Program-made: the position numbers and the translations under genes
Source of the DNA: Daphnia carinata
Taxonomy: Eukaryota; Arthropoda; Branchiopoda; Diplostraca; Daphniidae
Assembly: GCF_022539665.2 (NCBI RefSeq)
Contig: NC_081334.1
Location: forward strand, 6,852,424 to 6,916,423
Reading direction: 5' to 3'
DNA: 64,000 nt
In this document: positions 1 through 10,553 of the stretch, piece by piece
Layout of the letters: each line of letters opens with the position of its first letter
Numbering within the stretch: the first letter of the stretch is position 1
The notes under the pieces: generated by a model
The model's input: the letters and a program-made list of their open reading frames with translations, nothing else
Database searches by the model: none
Told to the model about the DNA's origin: nothing

Positions 1-502
1 TGGGCTTATTACTAACGGTTCTTTTTGTGCAGCACTAACAGAATTTAAATTTAACACACTGTCAGGTGGTAGACTGAATATCTAAACAATAAATAATTGT
101 TTGTTAAAATTCTATACTTATTTTGAATTCTTATTTGAAAAGTTTATGTACCTGAATGTGTTCGCCTAATGCCAATTCATCCTCATGTTCAGTTAGGTTT
201 GAGTTTGGAGAAACCTCCTTCACTGTTTGGAAACTGTTCCGTTCCAATTTGTTCTTTTCCCCTAGCTGAGCTTGTAGACTCAAACTTTGAGCTACAAAAC
301 ACAAATGAATAAAAGCAAATAAATAGAATCATTATGTATTAGGCCTTACCATCCTTAGCTTTGCTGTTATCTAATATTTTGTGCTGTTGCAATAATTGAG
401 CCTGCAGGTCCATAATTTGATCTAATAAACAATAATTAATAATTCAAAACAAATATAATAATGTTCATACTTACCATTTTTTTGTTTTATTATCTTATCC
501 AT
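1..502 (-). CDS. Unidentified coiled-coil protein, 5' part only (runs off left edge)
   Basis: I do not recognise this protein. Four coding exons on the minus strand join in phase with GT-AG introns: 475-502, 350-421, 152-291 and 1-81, the last open at the window edge. The start MDKIIKQKND is the first ATG after an in-frame TGA. The first 50 or so residues are rich in Q, L, K and E in a heptad-like pattern (LQAQLLQQHKIL, SLQAQLGEK), which suggests a coiled coil. The later part is Ser/Pro-rich. An overlapping ATG reading MENNAWLEEQLKNG lies just upstream in another frame and stops across this start. Shortening its five-A run by one base would fuse the two frames, so the true N-terminus may be longer. 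Exon structure is well supported; function is unknown. Confidence 0.6.
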
Positions 503-669
503 TTTTCAATTGTTCCTCCAGCCACGCGTTATTCTCCATCCACGTTACTCAACTAACTGCGAATGGCATCCAATGGACTGAAATTGCCTACGCCAGTAAT
601 AATGAGTCTGAGCGGTAGATGGCTACGTGTCGGAAAAAAGAAAAAAGTGCGATTTTTTTTTTTTTTTAT

Positions 670-961
670 GTAAAACGGATTGCCATAGTAAAACGGATTG
701 CCATAAGCCTGACCAAATAAGCCCGACCAAATTTCGTCGGGCTTACAATTTTTTTCTTCAAGAACTGACACTCATCGGAATTGATTGAATATCACAAGAT
801 ATACTCAAAATTTAATGCTGATACCAGTAAAATTGCTATTTTTATCTCTAAATTGATCGTTTTTTAAATAAATCGAATATTTGACGCAATGCTAGCGCGC
901 CAGTATGCTACAGCGCTAGCGCGATGCAGCCGAAAAAAACTTTAAGCCCGACTAAGTCGGG
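670..961. repeat. 18-bp tandem pair plus fold-back TAAGCCCGAC motifs
   Basis: Two perfect 18-bp copies starting GTAAAACGGATTGCC abut at 670-687 and 688-705. They are followed by TAAGCCTGACCAAA and TAAGCCCGACCAAA in tandem (704-731). TAAGCCCGAC at 718-727 pairs with its exact reverse complement at 736-745 across an 8-nt loop. The same 10-mer returns at 943-952 with GTCGGG after a 3-nt gap (956-961). The 9-mer GCTAGCGCG also occurs twice between about 890 and 925. This clustering suggests a small fold-back or MITE-like remnant; no target-site duplication is identified. Confidence 0.45.
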
Positions 962-1428
962 TGTTTTACCGATATTTTCATAGGTAGCCGATATTTTTTT
1001 TTTTTTTGGGGGGGGGGTTAAAACAGTTCGCCATATTTTATTTTTCTCTTCTATTTTTTTAAATTTTACATTTTACAAAAAACTATGGTCCCAATGAAAA
1101 AATAAACTTAATTTTCGTAATTTTCGTTGAATTCTGAATCGACACCCTTTATTTTTAATTATATCTAGAATTTAATAATAGCCTATAACCCCTCTCACTT
1201 TTGTCAAAATTCCCCCAAAACGACACCTCGTGGAATTCAACGAAAATCATACATTTTATACAGAATTGAACGCTGATTTTCAAAAATGGATTAGTTTTTC
1301 GTCAGCGTAGCCATTTAAAAAATAAACGGATTCCCATATCCCGTCTCATACTTAGGGAACACTTACAGAAAGTCCATTTGTGGATCGCCTAGTTGGGCCA
1401 TAGATATCGGTATAATTACCATGTACGA

Positions 1429-1640
1429 CTAGATTAAACCAGCAAAGAGAAAAAAACAAATGTTAATACTCAGCTGTGATGGTGTGTGATCGGTATATAT
1501 AGTGAATTTCAAATCCACGTTCCAAGGCCTGAAACACCATAAAAGCACTAAACGCGGCAGATCTACAATCAAAGAGCCAGAGGATATTTTATTCTCTGTA
1601 ATAGAATTGCCTAAGGTCATTCTTCTAGTCGAGATCACTG
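1429..1640 (-). mobile_element. Possible Ty3/gypsy-type RT/RNase H fragment, degenerate
   Basis: A minus-strand open frame contains STRRMT, then NSITE, then FRPWNVDLKFTIYTDH. In order and wording this resembles the junction of reverse transcriptase and RNase H in Ty3/gypsy LTR elements (SRRLT..., YS.TE..., FTI.TDH), including the Thr-Asp-His that ends that block. No ATG-initiated full domain, LTR, primer-binding site or integrase is visible nearby, so only a scrap would remain. The match is from pattern memory over about 55 residues and could be chance. Confidence 0.35.
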
Positions 1641-2115
1641 CAAAAGGTCAAGGTAGAATGTGAAACATACAGTAAATATGCCGTTGCGTATATAAGGACG
1701 GCAGGTAGCTCAACAATTCACAGTCATGGAAGTATCTTCCTTTGCAGCAGTAGTTTGTCCTAAGGCCACAGCAGGAAGCCCCATACTTTAAGGCATGTAG
1801 AGACTGACTCAGATTTCTTTACTTCATTTGCCAGTTTTACTAGAAAATAAGTAAAGATATTGTTGAGTAAAAGCTAAAAGCATCTGTGTACGCAAATGCA
1901 CACTTATAATTTTGTCATTTTATACCACTGATATAGTTTCTGTTATGTGATGTGTTTCCATAATTGTTATTATGCTCGGTCCAGCAGTGCAAATTATTCA
2001 CAACATTAGTGTACTTTCAGGTTGGCATCTAAGTAATAAACATGATGAAAGTTATTGCTTTGCAATTTGATGTATCAAAAGGCTTTAGTTACTTTTTATG
2101 TTTCCGATATACGAG

Positions 2116-2213
2116 TTGCCAACAATGTTATTATCCGTCAGGTATGTGACAGGCTATTGGCTATTATGATTTGCCAACAATGTTATTATGTCAGGTATGT
2201 TACAGGTTGTTGG
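2116..2213 (+). repeat. Imperfect direct duplication, about 43-45 bp, 55-bp period
   Basis: Copy 1 (2116-2160) and copy 2 (2171-2213) both begin TTGCCAACAATGTTATTAT, continue TCAGGTATGT.ACAGG and end TTGG, differing by a 2-base indel and a few substitutions. They are separated by a 10-bp spacer. This looks like a local duplication with no coding role. Confidence 0.6.
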
Positions 2214-2979
2214 TTGAAAGGGAAGAACTTTTCATTGAAAATGTTGAACATTTTGTTGATCATGGCTAGGGATGTCAAACTCAAAATAGAAAGAACCCGA
2301 GGGTTTCTTCTCGCTTAATGTTCTGTCCATGTAATGTTTTGCAATTTTTAGTATCAGAAAACTTACTTTAAAAGATTAGGTAAGGCATTACATTGGGCTG
2401 AATTTTGTTCTTTAACCATCATATGTTTGTTTTTTATATGTTTGTTTTTTCCTGAAATTTCTAACACAAACCAAACTCACTGTTTACTGGTAAACACGAA
2501 CGGTCAGGGGCCTAATACCCCAAATCGAACTCCACTTGCCGCAGCTTCATTCCACCCATTCCGATTTCCCCGACTTTTGCCACTGAGAGCAGAACATGAG
2601 ATGGTTCGCCTATAGTAAAAAAATCCGCAACGAACGCCACGAGTAATGTGTCCCATATCTGCTTTTAATTTTTTTTTCTGGTATTAACATACTGAATCAC
2701 AGAATAATTTTTAAGCATTACCTTTCAATTTTATTTTTTCTTCATAATGCTGGCAATTAAATCTTTGCCACATCATTTTCACTGCCAAATTTTTGTTACC
2801 AGGATGCGTCGATCAATCATCATCTTGTCGATACTGACAAATAGCTATTCCATTTTGACAACGCAGTAACAATCCAAGAACAGCTCACGTACCTACAGCT
2901 ACCCTACGAAAAACCGTATTTTCATTGCGCCAAAACATGGTGCTATTAAAATTATCAAATGAAATGTTATTATCATATC

Positions 2980-3822
2980 TTGGATATTTGGAGAAACCAG
3001 ACTGCAATTTTTTATTGCTGTCGATTGGTCCACAATGGCAACTGGAAATTATTCAAACGTTGCCATCAATTACGTACCCCTAGCTGGCATGCTTACCTGA
3101 CAGTTAATCAATTTTCTCATTTCGCATGGAGCCATTGCTAGACGATTTTCATCTTACTGGACATAGGTAGATCCGAAACGGTTCCAAAAATTTCCAGACT
3201 TCGAACTGATGTTCCATACTAAGCTTTTCCAGTATACTTTTTGAGCGTATGTAGTTGGATTCGCAGCAGCCGAAATAGCATCAGGATGAAAAGTGACCAG
3301 GATTACAGGTAAAATCACACTTACCCTAGAAAGCCAGATTGCTAGAACTTTATAGATTTTTCTACAGGATTAGATCCTTCTCATACGGATGAATTTTTCC
3401 CACTTGATGATGTCGATGAAAGGCAGGACGTAAGTGACGGATGCGACGGTGTCACAAGTACGAAAAGTTTTCCTGCCCTCTAATATATTAAGTGATCACA
3501 ACCTTTAATAATTTATAGAGTGCTGCTCTCATTGCCGAACTGTTGATTACTTCACCGAATCCATTACAAGCGAGGTGGGATTTCGTGCCGTCCTTTATGA
3601 CTTCTGGAATATGTACTTATCCGGCGACTGCAACGAAAACGAATCCGTTTTAATGGGAGAATACGTTCCTGAAACGTAACGGTTCACTATTAAATCTTTA
3701 AATCGTTTGATAGTTTTTATACAACAAACTGTGTGAGAGACTATATTTTTGGAATTGTCTTACGGGTTACGGGCGTATTATACCTTACTACCAACGACGC
3801 ACCACCTTATGCAAAGGGATAG
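2980..3822 (+). pseudogene. Decayed secreted lipase paralogue (first of the tandem array)
   Basis: Pieces matching lipase exons 4-8 lie in order upstream of the three intact copies. Exon 4-like: YLEKPDCNF then, after a frame change at a T run, IAVDWSTMATGNYSN. Exon 5-like: LINFLISHGA, another frame change, then DDFHLTGH followed by Arg and a stop where the intact copies read GHSLG, so the serine nucleophile is gone. About 80 bp of unrelated sequence then precedes AYVVGFAAA, which contains a TGA. Exon 6-like begins LDPSHTDEFF and then diverges, lacking the VDIIHTN and DFYPNGG part. Exon 7-like (CSHCRTVDYFTES, LMGEYVPET) and exon 8-like (TGVLYLTTNDAPPYAKG, stop at 3820-3822) are well preserved, but the AG acceptor before exon 8 is missing. 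No convincing exons 1-3 were found. Confidence 0.75.
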
Positions 3823-4056
3823 ACCGGTGAATCAACATCTTTTCGGGCTGCTTCGTGGCAGAATTTTGACGTCCTTTAACTGATAAAATTGCCAATATTT
3901 CTAGAATAAATAAGGAACACTGAACTCTACATATAAAAGAATTATCTAAGTTACGGTCCATCACCTGTCAATCGTTTAGGATTAACTGCGTATAAACGAA
4001 CGATATTTAGAGAGTGATACCTACAATGATAACCAAACCATTTGCACAGTGAAGGC

Positions 4057-4065
4057 TATAAAATA
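4057..4065 (+). promoter_or_regulatory. TATA box upstream of the first intact lipase
   Basis: TATAAAATA lies 74-82 bp upstream of the ATG at 4139. That leaves room for a transcription start near 4088 and a 5' leader of about 50 nt. No similarly strong box was seen for the two following copies. Confidence 0.4.
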
Positions 4066-4138
4066 TGTCCACTAGTGGAGCTGGTGTCGAGTTAGTGTTG
4101 TCATTCTTGTGTCACGTGAAAAGAAATACAAAGTGAAC

Positions 4139-5623
4139 ATGATGGGGTTTCCATTGGTGATTACATCCTTAGCTTTTCTGTTGGCTCCTATTTGGGGTTA
4201 TGTTATAAGTATTACAGAAATTATTTCAATGGTAATTGTTTAATTTGATCACCTATGTATAATAGCACCTTTTGGCTCCAGTTCTGCAAGAGCGGCACCT
4301 AACGTCAGTACAGTGGTTTTTGAGCTATTCACACGGTAGGACATAATTAATTCTGACGTTATGAAAACCTACCATGGCAACGTTAACTGTGGTTCATGAA
4401 ATTTAGATTCAATCCAACACAGGCTCAAATCCTTGAATTAGATAACTTGCAAGCACTGGAACAGTCTTTCTATGATCCATCACTGCCAACTAAGTTCTTT
4501 GCTCATGGATTACACGATGGCCCAGGCGCTGCCTATTCTAGCAGAGACGGTAAACACATACATATAGTCTATTTAAATTTTATTGACTTAAAGAAAACTT
4601 TTTTTTGACAGCTTACCTACAACGTGAAGATTGCAATTTTATTGCCATTGATTGGTCCGTATTGGCATCGGGTATCGAATACCCCATAATTGTTGAACGT
4701 GACGTACCAAGAGCAGCCCTACATACAGGGTCTCTATAACAAATCTTTAAGACGCTATAGCAAATAAACAATTAAAAACATGTTTGTTCCATACCGTTGT
4801 GCAATAGCCAGTTCATTGATTTCCTCGTCGGGAACACAGGAACTCCTTTTGAGTCTTTTCACTTGATGGGTCATAGCCTTGGGGCTCATGTCGTTGGAGG
4901 AGCTGGAGCCGCAGTGACTCTAGGAAGAATTCCTCGTATAACTGGTAAACGTATAGCTTTTGTCGTCTGTAACAGGTTAAAATGAATATTCCAATACTGA
5001 CCAAAAAAACATTGCAGGTTTGGATCCAGCAGGACCGTTATTCTCCCTCAATGAAACGGATACGCGATTGGACACGACGGACGGTGAATTTGTCGATATC
5101 ATTCATACAAACGGTGGTACACTGTTACACGATCAGCAAGGCTTCTTACCCCCCATTGGGCATATTGACTTCTACCCAAATGGTGGCCAGTTTCAACCTG
5201 GCTGCACGGCCAGCACTATTAAGGCAACAGGTATTAGACAAAGAAGCCCTCTGTGATTACCGTTACAATAGCAGATGTTTTTTCTTCTTTTGTTTCACAT
5301 CGACGCAGGGCAAGAAAAAGGTGCCTGTGATCACGCAAGGGTGGTAACTTACTTTGTTGAATCCATTAACAGTGATGTCGGTTTTCGTGCTGTAGAATGC
5401 GAAAGCCAATTAGACTTTGAAGCAGGATTATGCGCCGATAACGTAGCCGTTCTTATGGGTGATCCTACTCCGTCTTCGTAATTTCTCTACTTTTATGGCA
5501 TTTTGATAACAATCCATATGAAGCAAAATTTAATTCAATTTGTGTTATGCTTTTTCAATCTGCAGAGCTCGAGGCATCTATTACCTGGCAACAAATGGCA
5601 AAGCGCCGTTTGCGTTGGGATAA
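4139..5623 (+). CDS. Secreted lipase, pancreatic lipase family, tandem copy A
   Basis: A 325-residue lipase of the pancreatic lipase family (alpha/beta hydrolase), expected to hydrolyse acyl esters of glycerides or phospholipids outside the cell. Exons: 4139-4208, 4266-4335, 4407-4549, 4612-4729, 4808-4944, 5018-5230, 5309-5477, 5566-5623; all phases agree. Residues 1-22 form a signal peptide (core LVITSLAFLLAPIWG). The nucleophile is S157 in GHSLG, the acid is D182 in GLDPAGP and the histidine is H259 in CDHARVV. Conserved HIDFYPNGGQFQPGC and MGDPTPSS follow. There is no C-terminal PLAT domain, as is usual for arthropod members, and the C-terminus is short (ARGIYYLATN...FALG). It is closest to copy B, with six of eight exon lengths identical across copies A-C. 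Substrate preference cannot be read from sequence. ATG ATG at the start leaves two possible initiators. Confidence 0.88.
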
Positions 5624-6183
5624 CCTTTCCCACAATGAAGAATGTAAATTGGCCTATAGCAATGGCGATGACACCTCCAATTGGCAAACTGTGCAAAATA
5701 CAATCAGACAACAGAATTTATCAGTTTAAATTTTTATACAACTTCTTCATTACCAGAAATCAGTTGTTAATGTAGCGGTCACGATATCTTGTTGCCATTC
5801 CAAATTCCTGTAACTAGGCTACATGTTTATTGATGTTGTGAAAATTATTAGAATTCTTTACCTATTTTAGCGATATTATGTTCTTTTTTCTCGCCGTCGA
5901 TGTAGCATATCCTTTCTTCGGTTACAGAGTTAGCTGTATAAAAATATTTAATGAATTATCAATGTACGTACAGTTTTTATCAAATAAGGCAAATTCAAGC
6001 ACGGACTCACTAATTATCACGTCCGTCAAAAACTTTATCAAGCGATCACTATCTGTGAAAATACGCCTCTTGCAATAATCGAAACTTGGTTGCACTGTCT
6101 ATATTTACAGCCGCATGTTATTCTTGAATCAGTGCTGTGCCAGTCAACCAAGTTATTTGCAGCTCCGGAAATACGCGGCAAAA

Positions 6184-7679
6184 ATGGCTTCCCTTCGACT
6201 GCTGATCGCATTTTTGGTGTTTGTAGTATCTCCCACTTGGTGCTACGTCCTAAGTAACAAAAAGAAGTTTATACAATTTGTACTTTCGTTACAAGGGAAT
6301 TACTTACGCAAATTTTAACACTTCCGTTACAGCATTTGAAGATTCCATCGAAGGACGGGCACCCAATGTCAGCACGGTGGTTTTTGAGCTTTTCACCACG
6401 TAAGAAATAAATTGCTAAAAAGAAAAAAAAAACAAAAAACAATGAAAATGATGGTTACTTTATATCTTATTATTGTACGTGAATCAGATTTAATCCTACG
6501 AAGCCCCAAATTCTTGAACTTGGCGACTTGGAAATGCTTCAGTTGTCTTTTTTTGACCCATTGCTACCAACCAAGATCTTTGCTCATGGCTGGAATTCTG
6601 GCCCACCTTCAGCCTATTCAAGCAGAGACGGTAAAGAATTAAACACAATTTCTAAAAAGACACATTATTTAACAAAAATTCCTTAATAGCCTACATATAC
6701 CGCGAGGAATGTAATTTCATCGCAGTAGATTGGTCCGTTTTGGCGTCGGGTATCGAGTACCCTCTCATTGTGGAACGTGATGTTCCACGGGCTGCGGTTC
6801 ATGTAGGGTTAGTAAAAAAAAAAAACACTAATTTGACCACGAATAATTTTTTCTTACCAATTTTTTCTGCATCAGACAATTCATTGATTTCCTCGTCGAG
6901 AATACTGGCACACCTTTGAGCAACTTTCACTTGATGGGTCACAGCTTAGGAGCTCATGTCGTAGGCGGTGCTGGGGCGGCAGTCACTCTAGGAAGAATCC
7001 CCCGCATTACTGGTAACAATATTACATGAAGACCAAACGTATTTTTAAGATATTAATCTGGAAGAAATACGTTACAGGTTTGGATCCGGCCGGACCTTTT
7101 TTCTCCCTCAATGACACCGATACGCGGTTGGACTTAACCGACGGTGATTTTGTTGATATCATTCACACGAATGGTGGAACTTTACTTGGCGACGAACTGG
7201 GTTTCTTACCACCCATGGGACACATTGACTTCTACCCTAACGGTGGTCAGTTCCAGCCAGGCTGCACAGCGAATAGCATTGAATGGACGGGTAACTACCA
7301 TAAAAGAAAATAAAAGTATAATCAATCGAAATCGTTTTCTAACAGCAGTTTTATTTTTATTATACCTGTAACAAGGCCAGGGAAGAGGCGGTTGTGATCA
7401 CGGACGGTCTGTTACTTATTTTGCCGAGTCCATCAACAGTCAAGTTGGTTTCCGCGCCGTCGAGTGCGCCACGCAGGAGGATTTCAATGCCGGACTTTGT
7501 GCGGATAACAACGCCGTCCTAATGGGGGACCCTACACCATCCACGTATAAAAAGAAATTTTGTTTATTTATTAGTCAAGTTTTGAAAGTTATCATTCGTA
7601 TTAATTTTTTTTTAACTTAAGGGCTCGAGGCATCTATTATCTCGCAACAAGTGACAGAACTCCATTCGCTTTAGGATAA
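6184..7679 (+). CDS. Secreted lipase, pancreatic lipase family, tandem copy B
   Basis: A 324-residue paralogue of copy A. Exons: 6184-6253, 6333-6399, 6488-6630, 6690-6807, 6876-7012, 7078-7290, 7376-7544, 7622-7679. The signal peptide is MASLRLLIAFLVFVVSP..., followed by the mature N-terminus near FEDSIEGRAPNVS. The triad is S156 (GHSLG), D181 (GLDPAGP) and H258 (CDHGRSV). FIAVDWSVLASG corresponds to the strand before the nucleophile elbow. It differs from copy A mainly around residues 80-95 (AHGWNSGPPSAYSS against AHGLHDGPGAAYSS). An in-frame ATG 69 bp upstream exists but would bury the signal peptide, so I use 6184. It is likely secreted and extracellular; copies A and B look like the most recent duplication of the array. 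Confidence 0.88.
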
Positions 7680-7993
7680 CAGCTGTGTTCTATCCACAAA
7701 AAAAAAAAATGAATGTAATCTTCTATAAGAATGACGTACTTACGACTCGGGTGTTGACGATATGTTCTAGTCAACAAATACACTAGTTTGAACTCCGTTA
7801 GACTACCTATTTCAAAGTTAGTTATCAAAACAAGTTGACGTAAATAGACTTAAAAGAAAACAACATTGATAATGCGTAGCAAACATTCAATTCGGTTATT
7901 GTGTCTGAAAGCGATAGCAATCTGAACTCAAAACACCTTCAATTGTTGAAAATACATGAAAAACTGCTACACTTCTTTTTCACGTTCGCCAAG

Positions 7994-9613
7994 ATGACTC
8001 TCGTCTTGCAATGGTTTATTGCATGTGGCCTTTTATTTTGGACAAGTTCCGTTTGCTCGTACTTTCTAGGTAATTCTATAATTTCACTTCACAATTTTGA
8101 AACAGGATTCCCGCTATAAAAGCTCGCTTTAAAATCAATTTTCAGATGTAAACAACTCTGTTGAAGAGACGGAGACGTATCTTGCCAATGCGAGTTCTGT
8201 CTTCTTCAACTTGTACACAAGGTAGTAAAATAAACAATTTGCATGTTTCCTTTCCGACCAATTGGTGACAAGAAAAACAAATGGCTATAAAAACACGACA
8301 GGCAAAATCCATTTGAGCCTCAAATTCTGAAAGTTGGCGATTTGGAATCGCTCCAACAATCAAACTACATGGCGTCTCTTCCGACTAAAATGGTGGCCCA
8401 CGGATATAACGGCGATCCGGGGACGTTTAATGCTACCAAAGATGGTATAACCTCCTTTACAACTGTCTATAAATATTGAGCTCTATAAAAGGGCCTCTAC
8501 TGTAAATGATTTAGAGTTTCTGCAGCGCGAAAATTGCAATTTTATAACAATCGATTGGGTTGAATTGGCTTCGGGCATCGACTACCCTTTGATTGTAATA
8601 CGTAATGTTCCACTGGCTGCATCGGAAACAGGGTACACATTAATATTAAAAGATATATTACCCCTGTTTGCCATTTCGGGAGAAGAAAAAGAATAGCCCA
8701 TCAGCCATCTTTGTCGAATTGCAGGGCTTTTGTCGATTTTCTTCACGAAAATACCGGTGCACCGTTGGGTTCTTTTCACTTGATCGGATTCAGCTTGGGG
8801 GCACATGTCGTTGGCGGTGCCGGGGCTGCTGTAGTTTCGGGCAATTTACCTCGCATTACTGGTAAGTAATTTAATCTATATAATTGAAATTCAAGACAGG
8901 TCACATTTAGAACGTTTCTTTCATATCCTAATGTATTTTGATTACTTTTCTCCCGACACAAGGGTTGGATCCGGCTGCTCCAGGGTTTTCCATTAACGAC
9001 ACAGAAACACGATTGGACACTACTGACGCTGATTTTGTTGATGTAATACATACGAACAGTGGACCGATATATCTAGGAGACGTATCAATGGAAGAAGCCA
9101 TTGGGCACGTTGATTTTTATCCAAATGGAGGACAGAAACAGCCTGGCTGTCTACTGGCCGAAACACGAGGTGCCAAAGTGCAGACGAATTTTCTTACACA
9201 TTGTCAAATTCAACAATTTTGTAATTGTTTAAAGATGGCGAAACCAGAGGCTGTGATCACAGCAGATCAGTTCTGTTCTTTGATGAATCCATTAATAGTG
9301 AGATCGGATTTTGGGGCGTCCAGTGCAATTCATTCGAAGAATTCCAAGCAGGATTGTGTGACGGCAACTCGGCTGCTCTTATGGGGGAACCGACTCCAGT
9401 CACGTAATGAAATTTTTCTTTTCCCAATTCTTTCGACAGAGTGGTTTTTTCTTGTAGCATGTGAGAAAAAAACTAGTTTTTATCGTTGATCAGGCGACGC
9501 CTCGTCTATATATACCGCAATAACGTGCGATTTCTCTCTTACCCTACAGAACTCGAGGCATCTACTACTTGGTAACGAACGACGTGGAACCATTTGCCAT
9601 GGGGCTACTGTAA
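7994..9613 (+). CDS. Secreted lipase, pancreatic lipase family, tandem copy C
   Basis: A 329-residue paralogue, more diverged than copies A and B. Exons: 7994-8069, 8146-8221, 8302-8444, 8515-8632, 8725-8861, 8963-9169, 9235-9403, 9550-9613. Signal peptide: MTLVLQWFIACGLLFWTSS. Triad: S161 in GFSLG (Phe replaces His of the usual GHSLG), D186 in GLDPAAP and H261 in CDHSRSV. Exon 6 is six bases shorter than in A and B, changing the surface loop after VIHTN to SGPIYLGDVS, and the C-terminus is two residues longer (FAMGLL). The internal exons 3, 4, 5 and 7 keep exactly the same lengths as in A and B, which shows common descent by tandem duplication. It is probably an active secreted lipase with somewhat different specificity; that last point is inference. 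Confidence 0.87.
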
Positions 9614-10553
9614 GATTCCCATTCGTCGCATCCTATTGCGAAATAAAAACCTCTCGGCAAGATTTGACCGTACTGTACTAACTCTTACAGACACAACCTG
9701 TTGCGAGAGTTTTTCCAAGGAGAAAAGAAAAGATTAAAATGAAAAATTAACAGTAAATGAAATAAACAGTTACAGAAATGTGCTGGAAGAAAAAAGTTAC
9801 TTGTTTTTGTGTGTTGAGTGGTTGCCAGGATTTGCATCTGTCTGGATTTGAGCTGACAGTTTGACCCAATCTTAATTTTTTGCGCATGATATAAAGTCGT
9901 GTTGGATTTTCATAAAACAATTCTCGTTTTCCGAGTCACGTTCTCGATTTTTTTTTTTTTTGCAACTGGCCCCAATTGGCATTTTTATTTTGGACACTTT
10001 TAAGGCTGAAAAAACACGAGTGGAAAAGTAAATCGTGACAAGACCATACGTACAACAAAAAAACTATCGCGCTCAAGTGGATTGCATAGTCGTTAAGACA
10101 CGTCTGCTATCGTCAGTAGGTAGAAACTATGAGCAAATAAAAAAAAAAATGATAGAAAAAAAAACCAACGGGTCTGTAAATAAATAATAATAAAAAATAA
10201 AGGGAGTCAATGTGCAGAGCGTTGGCATGGCAAAACGGGAGCCCTGAATGGATTCGAAAGAAAAAGAACACACTTCACTTACGGCAAAACGAAGGATAAG
10301 AAGAAAAAAAAATAGGGAACGAAAAACGCTGGCGTTCGCAAACGGTCCTCTGCCACGCCATCGAGCGCTTTCTGCTCGGATGACGCAGCATATAAAAGGT
10401 AAAAATAGGAAGAGGGAAAGAAAAAAAAAAAGTTGCTAACGTGGTCAATGACTAGAATAACAAATGCGTGGATGTGTGAAAGTGTGAACGGAACAAAAGA
10501 AGAGAAAAGAAAAGGAGTTAAAAACCCGTTGGTTGTCTCTCTTCTGGGTAAGG
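9614..10553. other. 3' flanks between convergent lipase genes
   Basis: This AT-rich stretch lies between copy C (plus) and the distant lipase (minus), which converge here. It contains several A-rich tracts and only short lysine/arginine-rich open frames created by those tracts. No gene is seen. Confidence 0.6.
9642..9647 (+). terminator. Polyadenylation signal of lipase copy C
   Basis: AATAAA occurs 29 bp after the stop codon of copy C, a normal distance for a short 3' UTR. Confidence 0.5.

Larger units (their letters stand above)
503..2979. other. Intergenic DNA with short repeats, no gene recognised
   Basis: This gap separates the coiled-coil gene from the lipase cluster. It holds an 18-bp tandem duplication and fold-back motifs (670-961), poly-T/poly-G runs near 987-1018, a retroelement-like fragment (1429-1640) and a 55-bp-spaced imperfect duplication (2116-2213). 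An ATG at 2803 opens a short hydrophobic reading frame (MRRSIIILSILTNSYS) that could be the decayed signal-peptide exon of the lipase remnant that follows, but this is weak. Nothing else looks coding. Confidence 0.6.

Noticed and set aside
6115-6183. In-frame upstream ATG for lipase copy B
   Set aside because: It would put 23 residues before a perfect signal peptide; the other copies start directly at the signal peptide.
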